A stretch of DNA of 64,000 nt from Ottelia alismoides (lineage: Eukaryota; Streptophyta; Magnoliopsida; Alismatales; Hydrocharitaceae), in NCBI GenBank assembly GCA_037367405.1, contig JAZKJV010011400.1:8492501-8556500 (forward strand), written 5' to 3'. Of the stretch, positions 53,794 through 63,700 are shown piece after piece. Every line of letters starts with the position of its first letter. Positions within the stretch are counted from its first letter, which is position 1. Under the pieces are notes generated by a model. That model ran no database searches. It had not been told where the DNA came from and saw only the letters and a program-made list of their open reading frames with translations. The translations under genes and the position numbers were made by a program.

Positions 53794-55215
53794 TTGCCAG
53801 CCTCAACATCCACCGACTCAGCAGCCAACTCTGGGGTTAACTCTGGGGTTGACTCTGGAGCACAGCCGCTGGGCTTGACCACGCTGGTGATGCTGGTAGT
53901 GGCTTCGATGATTGGCATTGGCTGTTTCTTTAGCAGTGGCTATTCGCTGCTGGCCCTCGGCAATCCCAATCGTGTGATCTTGGCTTGGATACTGTGTGGC
54001 GTCTGGGCGCTGGCTGGCTCGATCGCTTATGGTGCACTAGCGCGGCGCGTGCCGCTTTCGGGCGGCGAGTATCTCTATCTGTCTCGATTGATGCATCCGA
54101 GCATTGGTTTTCTGGCTGGTTGGATATCGCTGGTAGCCGGCTTTACTGCGCCGATTGCAGCCATGGCCAAAGCGGTTGTCACTTATGCGTTACCTGCGGC
54201 GGGTCAGGAGCACTGGGCTTCGTTGTGCGCTTCGCTGATCATCTTGATCGCCTGTGTACTCCATGCGGCCCGCGTTCAATTGGGAGCGACGGTGCAGAAT
54301 GCAATCGTCTTCGTCAAGCTGCTGTTTATTGCGGGTCTGTTAGCTTGGGCCGGTTTGCAATTGGACAACAGCCAGGTCTGGCAAGGTGGTCCACTGCCCG
54401 AGCGGAGCAGCGACATCTGGCCCGGCGATACCTCGGGAGTGATTGCTTTACTGGCCGCAATGAGTTGGCTGTCGCTCAGTTACACCGGGTTTAATGCCGC
54501 GGTCTATGTGGCCGGTGAATCGCAGGCCGCCCAGCGCAATGTCCCACGGGCCATGATCGGGGCCACGGTACTGGTGATGATTCTATATGTGCTGATGAAC
54601 GCGGTCTTCGTATGGGCCGCCCCTACGCTTCTGGTGCAGAGCGATCCGGGCACGATTGGTCTCTCCGCGGCTCGCAGCTTCGGGCCGATCGCTGAGCTGA
54701 CGCTGCGCATCATTGTCTCGCTGGCAGTGCTCAGCAGCGTCTTTGGCATGCTGATGGCCGGCCCACGCGTCTATGCGCAGATGGCTCGCGATGGTGTCAT
54801 GCCACGATTTTTGGACACTGCGGGCGGCGTTCCGCGGTTGGCTATTTGGCTGCAGGGGCTGCTGAGCATCGTAATCATTTGGTTTGCCAGGCTGGAGCAA
54901 CTGATTGGTTACCTGGGCATGACCCTGGCGGCATGCAGTACGCTGGCCGTTAGTTCGCTCTGGCTGCTTCAGTGGTTCCAGCGTCCGAGGCCGCCTGGGC
55001 AAGCGATGGCCAAGCTGACGCCGTTGGAACTGGGCTCGTCGATCGTGTACTGCTTGGGAACAGTAGCCATGCTGTTGGCCGTCTTGATCGAAGGCAAACG
55101 GCTTGAGGAATTGTGGGCCATGCTGGCCACCTTTGTTATTGGCGCGATTGTCTATATCCTGTGGCAAGTCAGTGGCGTAGGGTCATTGGTTGGACAGCGT
55201 CGCTTGGAAGGATAG
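53794..55215 (+). CDS. APC-family amino acid permease
   Basis: 473 residues from a TTG at 53794. A hydrophilic head contains an octapeptide-like repeat (SGVNSGVDSG). Twelve or so helices follow, beginning LTTLVMLVVASMIGIGCFFS, the APC motif GIGxGxF (here IGIGCFFSSGY). SGGEYLYLSRLMHPSIGFLA is the second conserved block, and IRNFAEE-like FNAAVYVAGESQAAQRNVPR the loop 6 block. It would import or exchange an amino acid across the inner membrane. Substrate unknown. Confidence 0.85.
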   Translation: MPASTSTDSAANSGVNSGVDSGAQPLGLTTLVMLVVASMIGIGCFFSSGYSLLALGNPNRVILAWILCGVWALAGSIAYGALARRVPLSGGEYLYLSRLMHPSIGFLAGWISLVAGFTAPIAAMAKAVVTYALPAAGQEHWASLCASLIILIACVLHAARVQLGATVQNAIVFVKLLFIAGLLAWAGLQLDNSQVWQGGPLPERSSDIWPGDTSGVIALLAAMSWLSLSYTGFNAAVYVAGESQAAQRNVPRAMIGATVLVMILYVLMNAVFVWAAPTLLVQSDPGTIGLSAARSFGPIAELTLRIIVSLAVLSSVFGMLMAGPRVYAQMARDGVMPRFLDTAGGVPRLAIWLQGLLSIVIIWFARLEQLIGYLGMTLAACSTLAVSSLWLLQWFQRPRPPGQAMAKLTPLELGSSIVYCLGTVAMLLAVLIEGKRLEELWAMLATFVIGAIVYILWQVSGVGSLVGQRRLEG

Positions 55216-55250
55216 ATATCCACCCTCTGGCAAGGGTGGCTACGCTCCAG
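55216..55250. repeat. Family 1 mini-hairpin after the permease
   Basis: CCACCCTCTGGCAAGGGTGG with GCTACG behind it: a single family 1 stem-loop with a third stem variant (CCACCCT/AGGGTGG), starting at the permease stop codon. Confidence 0.6.
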
Positions 55251-55294
55251 CGCCGGCCGCTTGATTTGGGACAATAGCAGGAAGGAGCCACCGG

Positions 55295-56014
55295 ATGTCG
55301 CTTGGCAAGCCGTGGCGGATGATGCGTTTCATTCGCGAGTTTTCCCGTTTTGCGCGGCTGCATCGCGCGCAGCGTCCCGAGTTGCCGCTGCGCTGGACGG
55401 ATCGCTGGCCCAGGCTGAATGATCGCACTGCGCATCTGCCCTTCGATGCTCATTACACCTACCACACGGCTTGGGCGGCCAGGGTCTTGGCCGAAACCAA
55501 ACCGCCCAGGCATATCGACATCAGTTCGCTGGCCTACTTTGCTACGTTGTGCTCGGCCTTTGTACCCATTGAGTTCTACGACTATCGTCCGGCGGGAATT
55601 CATCTGAGCAACCTGACATGTGGCGCGGCCGACTTGTGCCAGTTGCAGTTCGCCGATCGCTCGCTGCCGTCGGTATCGTGCATGCACACGATCGAGCATA
55701 TCGGTTTGGGGCGTTACGGCGACCCGCTGGATGCCGCTGGCGACCGGCGGGCTTTAGCGGAACTTGAACGCGTGATCGCGCCGGGTGGCTGGTTAATCAT
55801 TGTGGTCCCAGTCGGTTCGCCGCGCGTGCAATACAACGCTCATCGCATTTACGATCCGCAAATGATCCAGGATGCGCTACCGCAATTGCGACTTGCCAAG
55901 TGGGCGTTGTTGCCGGATGATTCAAGCCAGGGCTTGATCGAAAACCCTTCGCGTCAATTGGCCCTGGCGCAGCGTTATGGCTGTGGCTGCTTTTTGTTTT
56001 CCAGGCCGCAGTAG
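55295..56014 (+). CDS. DUF268 / class I methyltransferase-like protein
   Basis: 239 residues; GGAAGGAG lies 7 bases before the ATG. DUF268 hallmarks are HYTYHTAWAARVLAETKP, HIDISSLAYFATLCSAFVP, SVSCMHTIEHIGLGRYGDPL, and ERVIAPGGWLIIVVPVG then YNAHRIYDP. The fold is Rossmann methyltransferase-like, although the glycine-rich SAM loop is modified. Relatives lie in surface-polysaccharide clusters. Function unknown. Confidence 0.8.
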   Translation: MSLGKPWRMMRFIREFSRFARLHRAQRPELPLRWTDRWPRLNDRTAHLPFDAHYTYHTAWAARVLAETKPPRHIDISSLAYFATLCSAFVPIEFYDYRPAGIHLSNLTCGAADLCQLQFADRSLPSVSCMHTIEHIGLGRYGDPLDAAGDRRALAELERVIAPGGWLIIVVPVGSPRVQYNAHRIYDPQMIQDALPQLRLAKWALLPDDSSQGLIENPSRQLALAQRYGCGCFLFSRPQ

Positions 56015-56100
56015 TTTTCACCCTGAGACAACGGGCACAGTTTTGTCTGCTTGTCTGCTGCACTGTGAGTCCGGTCATTTATTTTTTGAGGTTCCTTACC

Positions 56101-56517
56101 ATGAGCCAAGAAGAGAAACCCAAGCTGATCATTGACGAAGATTGGAAAACCCAAGTCGAACGAGAACGCGCCGCCTTGAAAGATCCCGAGGCAGGCGGCC
56201 CGCCAGCCGCTGAATTGCAGGCTGATACCAGTTCCGGAACCAACCGCAGCCAACAATTACCGCCGCTACCGCCAGCCTCGTTTCCCTTCCTGGTGTCGAT
56301 GCTGGGCACCCAAGCCCTGGCCGCTCTGGGGCAACTGCCGACCGAAGAGGGTGGCAGCGCTACGCCGCAACTGGAGCATGCCAAACACTTCATCGATCTG
56401 CTGGACATCCTGGAACGCAAAACCAAAGGCAACTTGGAAACAGCCGAATATGATTTGCTGGCCGACTGGTTGCACCAACTGCGGATGACCTACGTGGCCG
56501 TGTCCAAACGCACCTGA
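56101..56517 (+). CDS. DUF1844 protein
   Basis: 138 residues from the ATG at 56101 (GAGG about 9 bases upstream); 12 codons added by an upstream start are not supported. A charged N-terminus (KPKLIIDEDWKTQVERERA) leads through a Pro/Ser linker to the family domain: LPPASFPFLVSMLGTQALAA, LEHAKHFIDLLDILERKTKG, LETAEYDLLADWLHQLRMTY. DUF1844 is common in Planctomycetes and Acidobacteria and its role is not known. Confidence 0.85.
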   Translation: MSQEEKPKLIIDEDWKTQVERERAALKDPEAGGPPAAELQADTSSGTNRSQQLPPLPPASFPFLVSMLGTQALAALGQLPTEEGGSATPQLEHAKHFIDLLDILERKTKGNLETAEYDLLADWLHQLRMTYVAVSKRT

Positions 56518-56605
56518 TCAAAGCCACTATCGAGCAATACTTTACACGTAAAGTATTTTTCCGACAGGCTGTTAGCTGAGTCTCGTCGTAGCCAAGGGTT
56601 TGCGC

Positions 56606-56720
56606 TTCGCGCCATGATTCAAAACTCAAATTCCAATGGGACTGCATTGGCGCTCGGGGCCTAAGGATCGGGTGGAACCTCGCCCTCCCATGCCGTGAAC
56701 GCTGGGGGAGGTGACATGCG
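56606..56720. repeat. Family 3 element, single reversed copy joined to a family 2 end
   Basis: On the minus strand it reads AGTCCCATTGGAATTTGAGT, TTGAATCATGGCGCGAAG as in the tandem at 16260. Its GGCATGGGAGGGCGAGG junction continues into TCACGG..CCCCCAGC, the same family 2/family 3 junction as at 16250, so the composite unit was copied as a whole. Confidence 0.65.
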
Positions 56721-56794
56721 CGCTCCAAGCCTATCCAAGGAAACGACTTAAAAGCTGGACGACCTCCCCAGCGATGCTGAAGAGCTGACAGGCA

Positions 56795-56932
56795 AAAAAT
56801 GCGCAGCGTCCTAACTGCCAAGCGGTGGAATGCGTTAGCTTTCGCGTCCACCGTCTGGCGACGGTGGCTACGACCTTTTTCACCGTCTGGCGACGGTGGC
56901 TACGAGCTTGCCAGGCGGCGCTGTCCAAGTGA
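56795..56932. repeat. Family 1 hairpin copy with duplicated right stem
   Basis: AACTGCCAAGCGGTGGAATGCGTTAGCTTTCGCG, then CACCGTCTGGCGACGGTGGCTACGA twice, then AGCTTGCCAGGCGGCGCTGTCCAA. The right-hand stem-loop is duplicated. It lies between two convergent genes and abuts the stop of the minus-strand gene. Confidence 0.75.
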
Positions 56933-56934
56933 GG

Positions 56935-58536
56935 CTATGGACTGCCGGTTGTTTTGGTCAAGCCTGTGATTTCGCAGGTCACTTGCCCATCGACCAGGTC
57001 GGCCAGGCGATCGCACTGGGCCACGATTTCGATCAGTCGTTGGCACAGTTTCGCTTGCTCAGCTACATGGCGTTTCTGCTGGGCAAGCTGTGTTCGCGTT
57101 TCGGGGGACGGCTTGGACTGGGCCAGGGCCGTGGACATCCAGCGCAATTGCTGTTGGCTGGTTTGCAGACTCTTGAGCATTTTGTCCAACCATGTTCGGC
57201 TGAGGGGAAGCTTTAATTGTGGAAGATCTTCGGCCGAGCCATACAGACACAGCTCGATGCTTTCAGTCGGTTTACCGCGAGGAAGCGCTTCAACGACCAG
57301 GCAAACGCGCGGAGTGGCGGCGGAATCATCCACCAGGCGCCACTGGCAAGGCAGCTTGGGCTGCAGTGTTTGCAGTTCGCTGGGCTGGCACAAAAAACCA
57401 TCGGGCCGCTGCACTTGAATTGTCCAGGCCGTAATTCTGGCTTTGCTTTCCAGTTGGCGAGGCTGCCGATAGCGTGTGCGCACTTGATCGCGCAGCAAGG
57501 TTACGACGTTGGCAGATTCACTGCCCAAATCCGTGGTCGGCTGCTGAGCGTCATCTTGCGATTGAGCTTGCTCAATGGCCTCGGTCACTTGTTGCATAAC
57601 GTCAGCCGATGGATCGGTTGCGGCTGGATCTACTGACGAGAGAACGGCGGAGTCGCCAAGCGTATTGCCAGTGCCTTCGAGGCTGCCGATTGTGTCGGTG
57701 CGTTGATCGGATGTTGATTCTGACTGAGGCATCGGGCTGGGCTCGAGGGTAGGGCTCAGAGCAGGAGCAATGGGTTGCGTGTCTCGGGGCGCTGCAATCA
57801 GTTCGTCGAACGCTGCAGGTGGCGAATCACTCAGCGGTGCCAGGTGCTCGACTTCCGCCAGCTCATCATTGTCAATCGTTGCGCTGCTGGCCTGAGCCTG
57901 CGAGCCGGGCAGGGGTGTGGAACTCGCGCCCGTGGTAGCTGGCTCGGCGGACTTGTCCGGGCCAGTTGCAGCCGCAGTAGCCACATGGTCCGAGCCGCCC
58001 GACTGGCCGCGTGTCAGCGCCGCGTACATCACCGCAGCCACGACGAGAATACCGACTGCGCCGAGAGTCAATTGAGTGCGAGTTTGTAGTCTGCGTGCTT
58101 TGCTGGACTTTGGTCGCCTGACGCTGGATGACTGTAGGCGCGAGGGTTGTAAGCTGGATAGCTCTGAGTCGGGAGCCACAGACTCTGGCCGAGGCGACGT
58201 GGCGATGAATGAATCTGTATTGAGCATGCCACCTGAATCGGCAGGTTGTTCAATAGCTGCATTGGCCTGCAGCAGCGGGTCAGTGGTGTTGGCCGCCAGC
58301 CAACTGCGCAGCTCGGATAGTGCTTGATCGAGCGCGGCGTGGTTAAGCCTGGCCAGTTGCAAGCGACCGTCGTCAGCCACCTCGATGGCCGACCATGGAC
58401 TGGCAGCTAGCATTTCCGATGAGGCAGAGTTAGCTGGCATTGCCTGGCAAGCACGATAAATCTGCCAAGCCCAATCGCGTAAGATCTCGCGGGGTGGCAA
58501 TCCATGGCAATCCAATAGCTGAGCGATAGAAGGCAT
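56935..58536 (-). CDS. Single-pass membrane protein with coiled coil, function unknown
   Basis: About 533 residues. AGGAGG lies 8 bases before the ATG at 58536 but only 2 before the ATG at 58542, so 58536 is chosen; the upstream open frame has no support. The cytoplasmic N-terminus (MPSIAQLLDCHGLPPREILR; LNHAALDQALSELRSWL) is followed by one membrane helix (LGAVGILVVAAVMYAALT), a long Ser/Thr/Pro/Ala linker, and a C-terminal domain with a helical tail (TWLDKMLKSLQTSQQQLRWM). No family recognised. Confidence 0.6.
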   Translation of the reverse strand: MPSIAQLLDCHGLPPREILRDWAWQIYRACQAMPANSASSEMLAASPWSAIEVADDGRLQLARLNHAALDQALSELRSWLAANTTDPLLQANAAIEQPADSGGMLNTDSFIATSPRPESVAPDSELSSLQPSRLQSSSVRRPKSSKARRLQTRTQLTLGAVGILVVAAVMYAALTRGQSGGSDHVATAAATGPDKSAEPATTGASSTPLPGSQAQASSATIDNDELAEVEHLAPLSDSPPAAFDELIAAPRDTQPIAPALSPTLEPSPMPQSESTSDQRTDTIGSLEGTGNTLGDSAVLSSVDPAATDPSADVMQQVTEAIEQAQSQDDAQQPTTDLGSESANVVTLLRDQVRTRYRQPRQLESKARITAWTIQVQRPDGFLCQPSELQTLQPKLPCQWRLVDDSAATPRVCLVVEALPRGKPTESIELCLYGSAEDLPQLKLPLSRTWLDKMLKSLQTSQQQLRWMSTALAQSKPSPETRTQLAQQKRHVAEQAKLCQRLIEIVAQCDRLADLVDGQVTCEITGLTKTTGSP

Positions 58537-58632
58537 CGGCATCCCCTCCTGTGAATGGGTAGGCCCCACATTATAGAAGGAAATACAGTTGAGCCCAACC
58601 GGGCCGCGCCAGTCGGCCGTCCGCCAGAAATG

Positions 58633-58682
58633 AACGGGGACACACCCACTACACCCCCGCGGAAACCAACGGGGACACACCC
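58633..58682. repeat. Direct repeat AACGGGGACACACCC, two copies
   Basis: The 15-mer occurs at 58633-58647 and 58668-58682. Short repeats of this kind are often ends of REP-type elements. It lies in the 610-bp region between the single-pass membrane-protein start and dnaA. Confidence 0.65.
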
Positions 58683-58756
58683 GCTGCATTGGCCAAGCTG
58701 AAGGCAATGCTTGCATTAGCGTAAGTCTTGTGTGAGAAGCTACTTAGAAATTTCGC

Positions 58757-58784
58757 TAAAGTTTCCCACCCGGTTGACCGACAG
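58757..58784 (+). promoter_or_regulatory. Possible sigma-28 (FliA)-type promoter upstream of dnaA
   Basis: TAAAGTTT at 58757-58764, a 12-base spacer, then ACCGACAG at 58777-58784, against the enterobacterial FliA pattern TAAAGTTT-N11-GCCGATAA (8/8 and 5/8). It points toward dnaA, about 370 bp away, and one match of this quality may be chance. The rest of 58537-59153 contains no gene I can support and no TTATCCACA-type DnaA box. Confidence 0.3.
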
Positions 58785-59153
58785 GCTCGTCGACATTTTT
58801 TCCACGGAAGTGGGCTAGCGTCGATGAAGAATTTAAGCGAGGCTACCGAGAGGAAATAGTTGTAAGCTCCGCTGGTCGCGGCCCTTTCGCTCTTGTTCAT
58901 CTCCTCCAAGCCATGACTCTGTTTGACACTCAAGCTAGCAAACCTACAATCGGCCAGACTCAGGCGCGGACCAGTCCCAATGGAACGCCCGAGGGACTTT
59001 TCCGCCGATCGTTTGCAGCGCCAGGATTTGTGGCCCTCTTTTTGAGCGATGCAAGCGAACGATGCGCGGGGCAGGGTGTGCCCCGTGGTCAATCATGGAA
59101 CCAATCTCGCGCGAATGATCGCGCGAAGTGACCGATAGGAGTGCGCGCCCAGC

Positions 59154-60686
59154 ATGGCACAAGATGTGAACCAGAGCGAAATGGATGTCGCCACGCAAGT
59201 GCGATTGGCTCTGGTGGCACGGATCAGCCACGAGCGTTACGAACTTTGGATGCCCGAGGAAGCTCGCTGGCATTGGAGCGATGGCACGTTGACCGTCTCC
59301 ATGCCGCACGAGTTCTCGCGGAGCATTGCTAAACGCATGCTGCATGACGAACTGCGCCAGGTGGTCAACCAGGTGATTGCTCCCGAAGCAGCCATCGTTT
59401 GGCAAGTTGTCGAACCCGTTGAGGCGGAATTCGTCCTCGTCACTGGCAGTAGCGATGAACAGCTGACCAGCGTTGAAAGCGAACCAACCGGCGGGCTGCT
59501 GGACAGCCCGGCCCTGCCAGCTCCAACTGCGGCCCTCGGCGTCGGCCCTGGCGAGAGCGAACCGTCGGCTCACGAAGAATCCGATCGCGAAACGGTCGGC
59601 TACTTCCGCGGCGAACAATCCGCCGCCAAAGCCATGCCCATGCGCAGTGCGAATCAGGCTGACTTGTGGGCTGAGTTTATTCCAGGACCATCCAACCAGA
59701 TGGCTTGGACTACGATCAATATGATTGCCAACGATCCGGGCAGCATGACACCGGCTCTGTTGCATGGACCATTTGGTGTCGGCAAGTCGCATCTGGCCTC
59801 CGCACTGGCTCAGCGCTTGCGAGCGCAGCGCCGCCAGCGCCGCGTCATTCATATTACTGCCGAGCAATTCACCAACGACTTTACCGAAGCCTTGCGCGGC
59901 AGTGGTCTGCCGATGTTGCGCCGCAAGTATCGGGATGTCGATACTTTGATCCTGGATGACTTGCAGTTCTTGCTGAACAAGAAAGCCACAATCGGCGAAT
60001 TGCGACAAACGCTGGACAATCTGCTCAAAGGCAACAAACAAGTCGTCTTCCTGTCGGACCGTCCGCTGGTGGAACTGGAAGGCTTGGGGGCCGAATTCAT
60101 CGGTCGACTGCGCGGTGGGCTAGTCACGCCTCTGTTGCCTTTGGATGAAACCACGCGTTACCAGATTCTTAAACGCGATCTACGCATCTGCGAAGTGGCT
60201 TTATCCGACGACATCGTCTTGCAGATTGCGGCCCGCGCGATCGGGGATGGTCGTTTGCTCAAAGGCATTGTCAAACGTTTGATGGCCAGGTCGTATCTGA
60301 ACGAGCATCCGCTGACCTGGGATGAATCGTGGAACGCAATCTACGATCTGATCCAAGCCACGCAGCCAATCGTGCGTTTGGGTGATATCGAACGCGTGGT
60401 ATGCGAAGTCTTTGGTCTGGAGCCAGAGAGCTTGCAGTCGGATCGCAAGACGCGGCAAGTCAGCCAGCCGCGGATGTTGGCTATGTTTTTGGCTCGCAAG
60501 TACACACCAGCAGCATACCAAGAGATCGGCGAGTATTTTGGCAAACGCCGCCACAGCACCGTGATCTCAGCCGAAAAGACCGTGGGTGCCTGGCTGGAAG
60601 ACAACACCAGCCTGCAACTGCCGCGCGGCCGCTTGTCCATTCGCGAAGCCATCCGACACGTCGAAGCCAACCTGCACGTAGGCTAA
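59154..60686 (+). CDS. dnaA: Chromosomal replication initiator DnaA
   Basis: 510 residues. Domain I is about residues 1-85. A linker to about 165 precedes the AAA+ domain: GPFGVGKSHL (Walker A, residues 205-214), DTLILDDLQFLLNKK (Walker B), and sensor regions. Domain IV has the DNA-binding helix-turn-helix TRQVSQPRMLAMFLARKYTP and the signature FGKRRHSTVISAEKTV (residues 462-477). The usual GxRDHTTV aspartate is arginine here (R466). It binds origin boxes and opens DNA in its ATP form. Convergent with polA. Confidence 0.9.
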   Translation: MAQDVNQSEMDVATQVRLALVARISHERYELWMPEEARWHWSDGTLTVSMPHEFSRSIAKRMLHDELRQVVNQVIAPEAAIVWQVVEPVEAEFVLVTGSSDEQLTSVESEPTGGLLDSPALPAPTAALGVGPGESEPSAHEESDRETVGYFRGEQSAAKAMPMRSANQADLWAEFIPGPSNQMAWTTINMIANDPGSMTPALLHGPFGVGKSHLASALAQRLRAQRRQRRVIHITAEQFTNDFTEALRGSGLPMLRRKYRDVDTLILDDLQFLLNKKATIGELRQTLDNLLKGNKQVVFLSDRPLVELEGLGAEFIGRLRGGLVTPLLPLDETTRYQILKRDLRICEVALSDDIVLQIAARAIGDGRLLKGIVKRLMARSYLNEHPLTWDESWNAIYDLIQATQPIVRLGDIERVVCEVFGLEPESLQSDRKTRQVSQPRMLAMFLARKYTPAAYQEIGEYFGKRRHSTVISAEKTVGAWLEDNTSLQLPRGRLSIREAIRHVEANLHVG

Positions 60687-60697
60687 AAAAGCCCAGC

Positions 60698-60799
60698 CTC
60701 CCCGTAGCCACCCGCCGCCAGGCGGTGGTTCTTCGAAGTCAAGGTCTATCGGTGCGCAGTCCACCGTCTGGCGACGGTGGCTACATTCAGCGACGGTGG
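60698..60799. repeat. Family 1 hairpins between dnaA and polA
   Basis: GTAGCCACCCGCCGCCAGGCGGTGG, then CCACCGTCTGGCGACGGTGGCTAC, then a further CGACGGTGGCTAC end. The last TAC, read on the minus strand, begins the element and supplies the TAG stop of polA (60802-60800). Confidence 0.75.
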
Positions 60800-63700
60800 C
60801 TACTCGCACTCGGCCCAGTTGCTGCCGAGTTTGGTATCGACTTTCAGTGGCACAGCCAGATCGATTACTTGTGTCATCTCTTCGCGCACCAGTTTCTCTA
60901 ATTGCTCAGCATCCTCAGGGGCGACTTCGAAAATCAATTCATCATGAATCTGCAATAGCAACCGAGACTGCAAGGTAGATTGCTGCAGGCGTCGCCAGAC
61001 GTTGATCATGGCCAGCTTGATCAAGTCGGCGGCGGTACCTTGAATGACCGTGTTAACAGCGATGCGTTCTGGTTCGATCAACACGCGACGACGCGCTTCC
61101 GATAACTCGCGAAAATTGCGGACGCCTTTAACCTGGCGACGTCTGCCGAGGAGTGTCGAAACCCAACCTCGCTCGCGGCACTCGCTGAGTGTCTCGATGA
61201 TAAACTCGCGCACTCCCGGCAAGCCTGCAAAGTAGGCATCGATAAAAGTGGCCGCTTCGTCTTTGGAAATCTTCAGCGACTTGGCCAGGCCAAACGGACT
61301 CTGACCATAAATAATCCCGAAGTTGATGGCCTTGGCGCTACGGCGCTGAGAGGAAGTGACTTCATCGAGACTTACGCCATAGACTTGAGCAGCCACCTGC
61401 GCGTGAATGTCGCGATCATTTTCAAACGCCGCAATCAAGTTGGCATCGCGGCAATAATGAGCCAACACGCGCAACTCGATCTGCGAGTAATCGGCCGCCA
61501 GCAACAACCAGCCCGGCTGGCCAGCGCAAAATGCCGAACGGATCTGTCGTCCCTCTTCGGTGCGAATCGGGATGTTTTGCAAGTTCGGATCGCTACTGCT
61601 CAAACGCCCCGTAGCGGCCACATCTTGACGGAACGAAGTGTGAATGCGCCCCGACTTGGCAGAGATCAAGCGAGGTAGCGCATCGATGTAGGTGCCTTTG
61701 AGTTTCGTCAACTGGCGATACTCGATCAGCGCGCTGGCGATCGGATGATCGGATAACTCTTGCAGAACTTCTACATCGGTGCTCGGTCCCGATGGCGTAC
61801 GCTTGATCACCGGCAAGCCCAGTTTGTCAAACAAGATCCCCGCCAATTGCTTGGGCGAATCCGGATTGAATTCTTCACCGGCCAACGCCACGATCTGGTC
61901 GCGGAGCTCCGCGATGCGCTCGTCAAAACGACCACTCATAGCGGCCAACTTATCTGGTTCCACGCGTATCCCGTGGTACTCCATATCGGCCAACACTTCC
62001 ACCAGCGGCATCTCGACGCGATCGAATAGATCTTTCAATTGCAGCGAGTGCAGTTCGGTCATCAGCGGTTCGGCCAATCGCCACGGCACATCGGCATCTT
62101 CGCTGGCATATTCGGTGATCAGTTGCAGGTCGACCTGATTCATGCACAACTGGTTCTTGCCACTGCCAATCAGATGCGTGATCGGAATCGTTTCATGCTT
62201 CAATCGACGTTTGGAAATATCATCCAGGGAATGATTGCGTTGGCCCGGATCGAGCAAGTAATCAGCGACCATCGTATCGCAGTACAGCCCAGCCACTTGG
62301 ATACCTGCGTTGCGCATCACGACCAGGTCGAACTTGATGTTCTGCCCCACCTTATGAATCAGTGGGTCGGCCATTACCGGGGCGATGGCCGCATTGATTT
62401 GTTCTTTGGACAAGATCCGTTCATGTCCCGGAGCTGAAATCGGAATGTAAGCCGCCTGGCCAGCGCCCCAAGCAAACGAATAACCCACCGCTTCGCCATC
62501 GCGCGGATTAGTCGAGGTCGTTTCCGTATCAAAGGCAATCACGGCCGAACCTGATAAGTGGCTGACCAGTTCGGTTAACTGCTCTGAAGTCGTAATGCAG
62601 TGGTAGTTTGTCTCCCAAGCCACCGGTTCCGGCTCAGGCACGGGATCCTTGCCCAGCAACCGCTCTGAGAGTCGACGCAGGCCCAGCTCTTTGAAGAGTT
62701 CGTCCAAGGCAGTCACGTCCTTGCGACTGAAATTCGCGCTACCCCAATCCAACTCCAACGGCACATCGCTGCGCAGGCGCACCAGTTCGCGCGATAGCAA
62801 CGCCTGATCGCGATAGGTACGCAAGTTCTCCTGACGCTTCTGACCGCTGACTTTATCCGCATTGGCCAGGATGTTTTCCAGTGTGCCGAACTGCTGGATC
62901 AACTGCTGAGCCAGCTTGGGACCGATCAGCGGCACACCGGGGATGTTATCCACCGAATCGCCGACCAGCGATTGAAAGTCCACGACTTGATCAGGCGCAA
63001 TTCCCCAAACAGCCCGCAACTCTTCCAGCCCGAACATCTCATCCTTGCGGATGTTGTAGATCGAGACATGATCGTTCAGCAGTTGCCGGCAATCTTTGTC
63101 AGCCGTAACCAAGATGCAGCGTCCATCACCGGCGGCAACTTGAAGAGCCAAGGTGGCCAGCACATCGTCGGCCTCAAAGCCAGGGACACCAATCAGCCCA
63201 ACGCCCAAGGCTTCCAGTCCGCGACGAATCAAAGGAATCTGCAGCCTCAGTTCGTCGGGCATCGATTCTCGATGAGCTTTGTACTCTTGGTAGATCTCAT
63301 TGCGAAAGGTGATCTCCGACATATCGAACGCACACCACATGAAGGCTGGCTCCAAGCGTTGCCGCAGATCAGCCACATCGCGCAGGAAGCCAAAGACCGT
63401 AGAGACCGGAAAACCAGCCGGTGAGCTCATCGGAGCCATCGCGTGAAATAGTTGATATATCAACGAATGCGAATCAATCACCACCACCGTCTGGCCCGCC
63501 AGGTTGGGTGTGACACCTGGCGGCGGCGAATGCACCGGGGCTGGCCAAGTGTCGACTTTGGCTGCAGAAACCGAGGACGGCGCATCGCTTGCGCGAGAGG
63601 CGGACGATGGGATGCGTGAACTGGTCGGTGCGGTCGTATTCTGCCGGACCGGTTGTGGGGGGCGCGGCGTCAGAGAATCTGCTGGGGGGGATACAAACGC

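Noticed and set aside
58649..59092. 147-codon frame opposite the dnaA leader
   Set aside because: Cys/Lys/Ser-rich with no domain, it overlaps the FliA-like site and repeats. The GGAGGAG before an internal ATG has no spacing.
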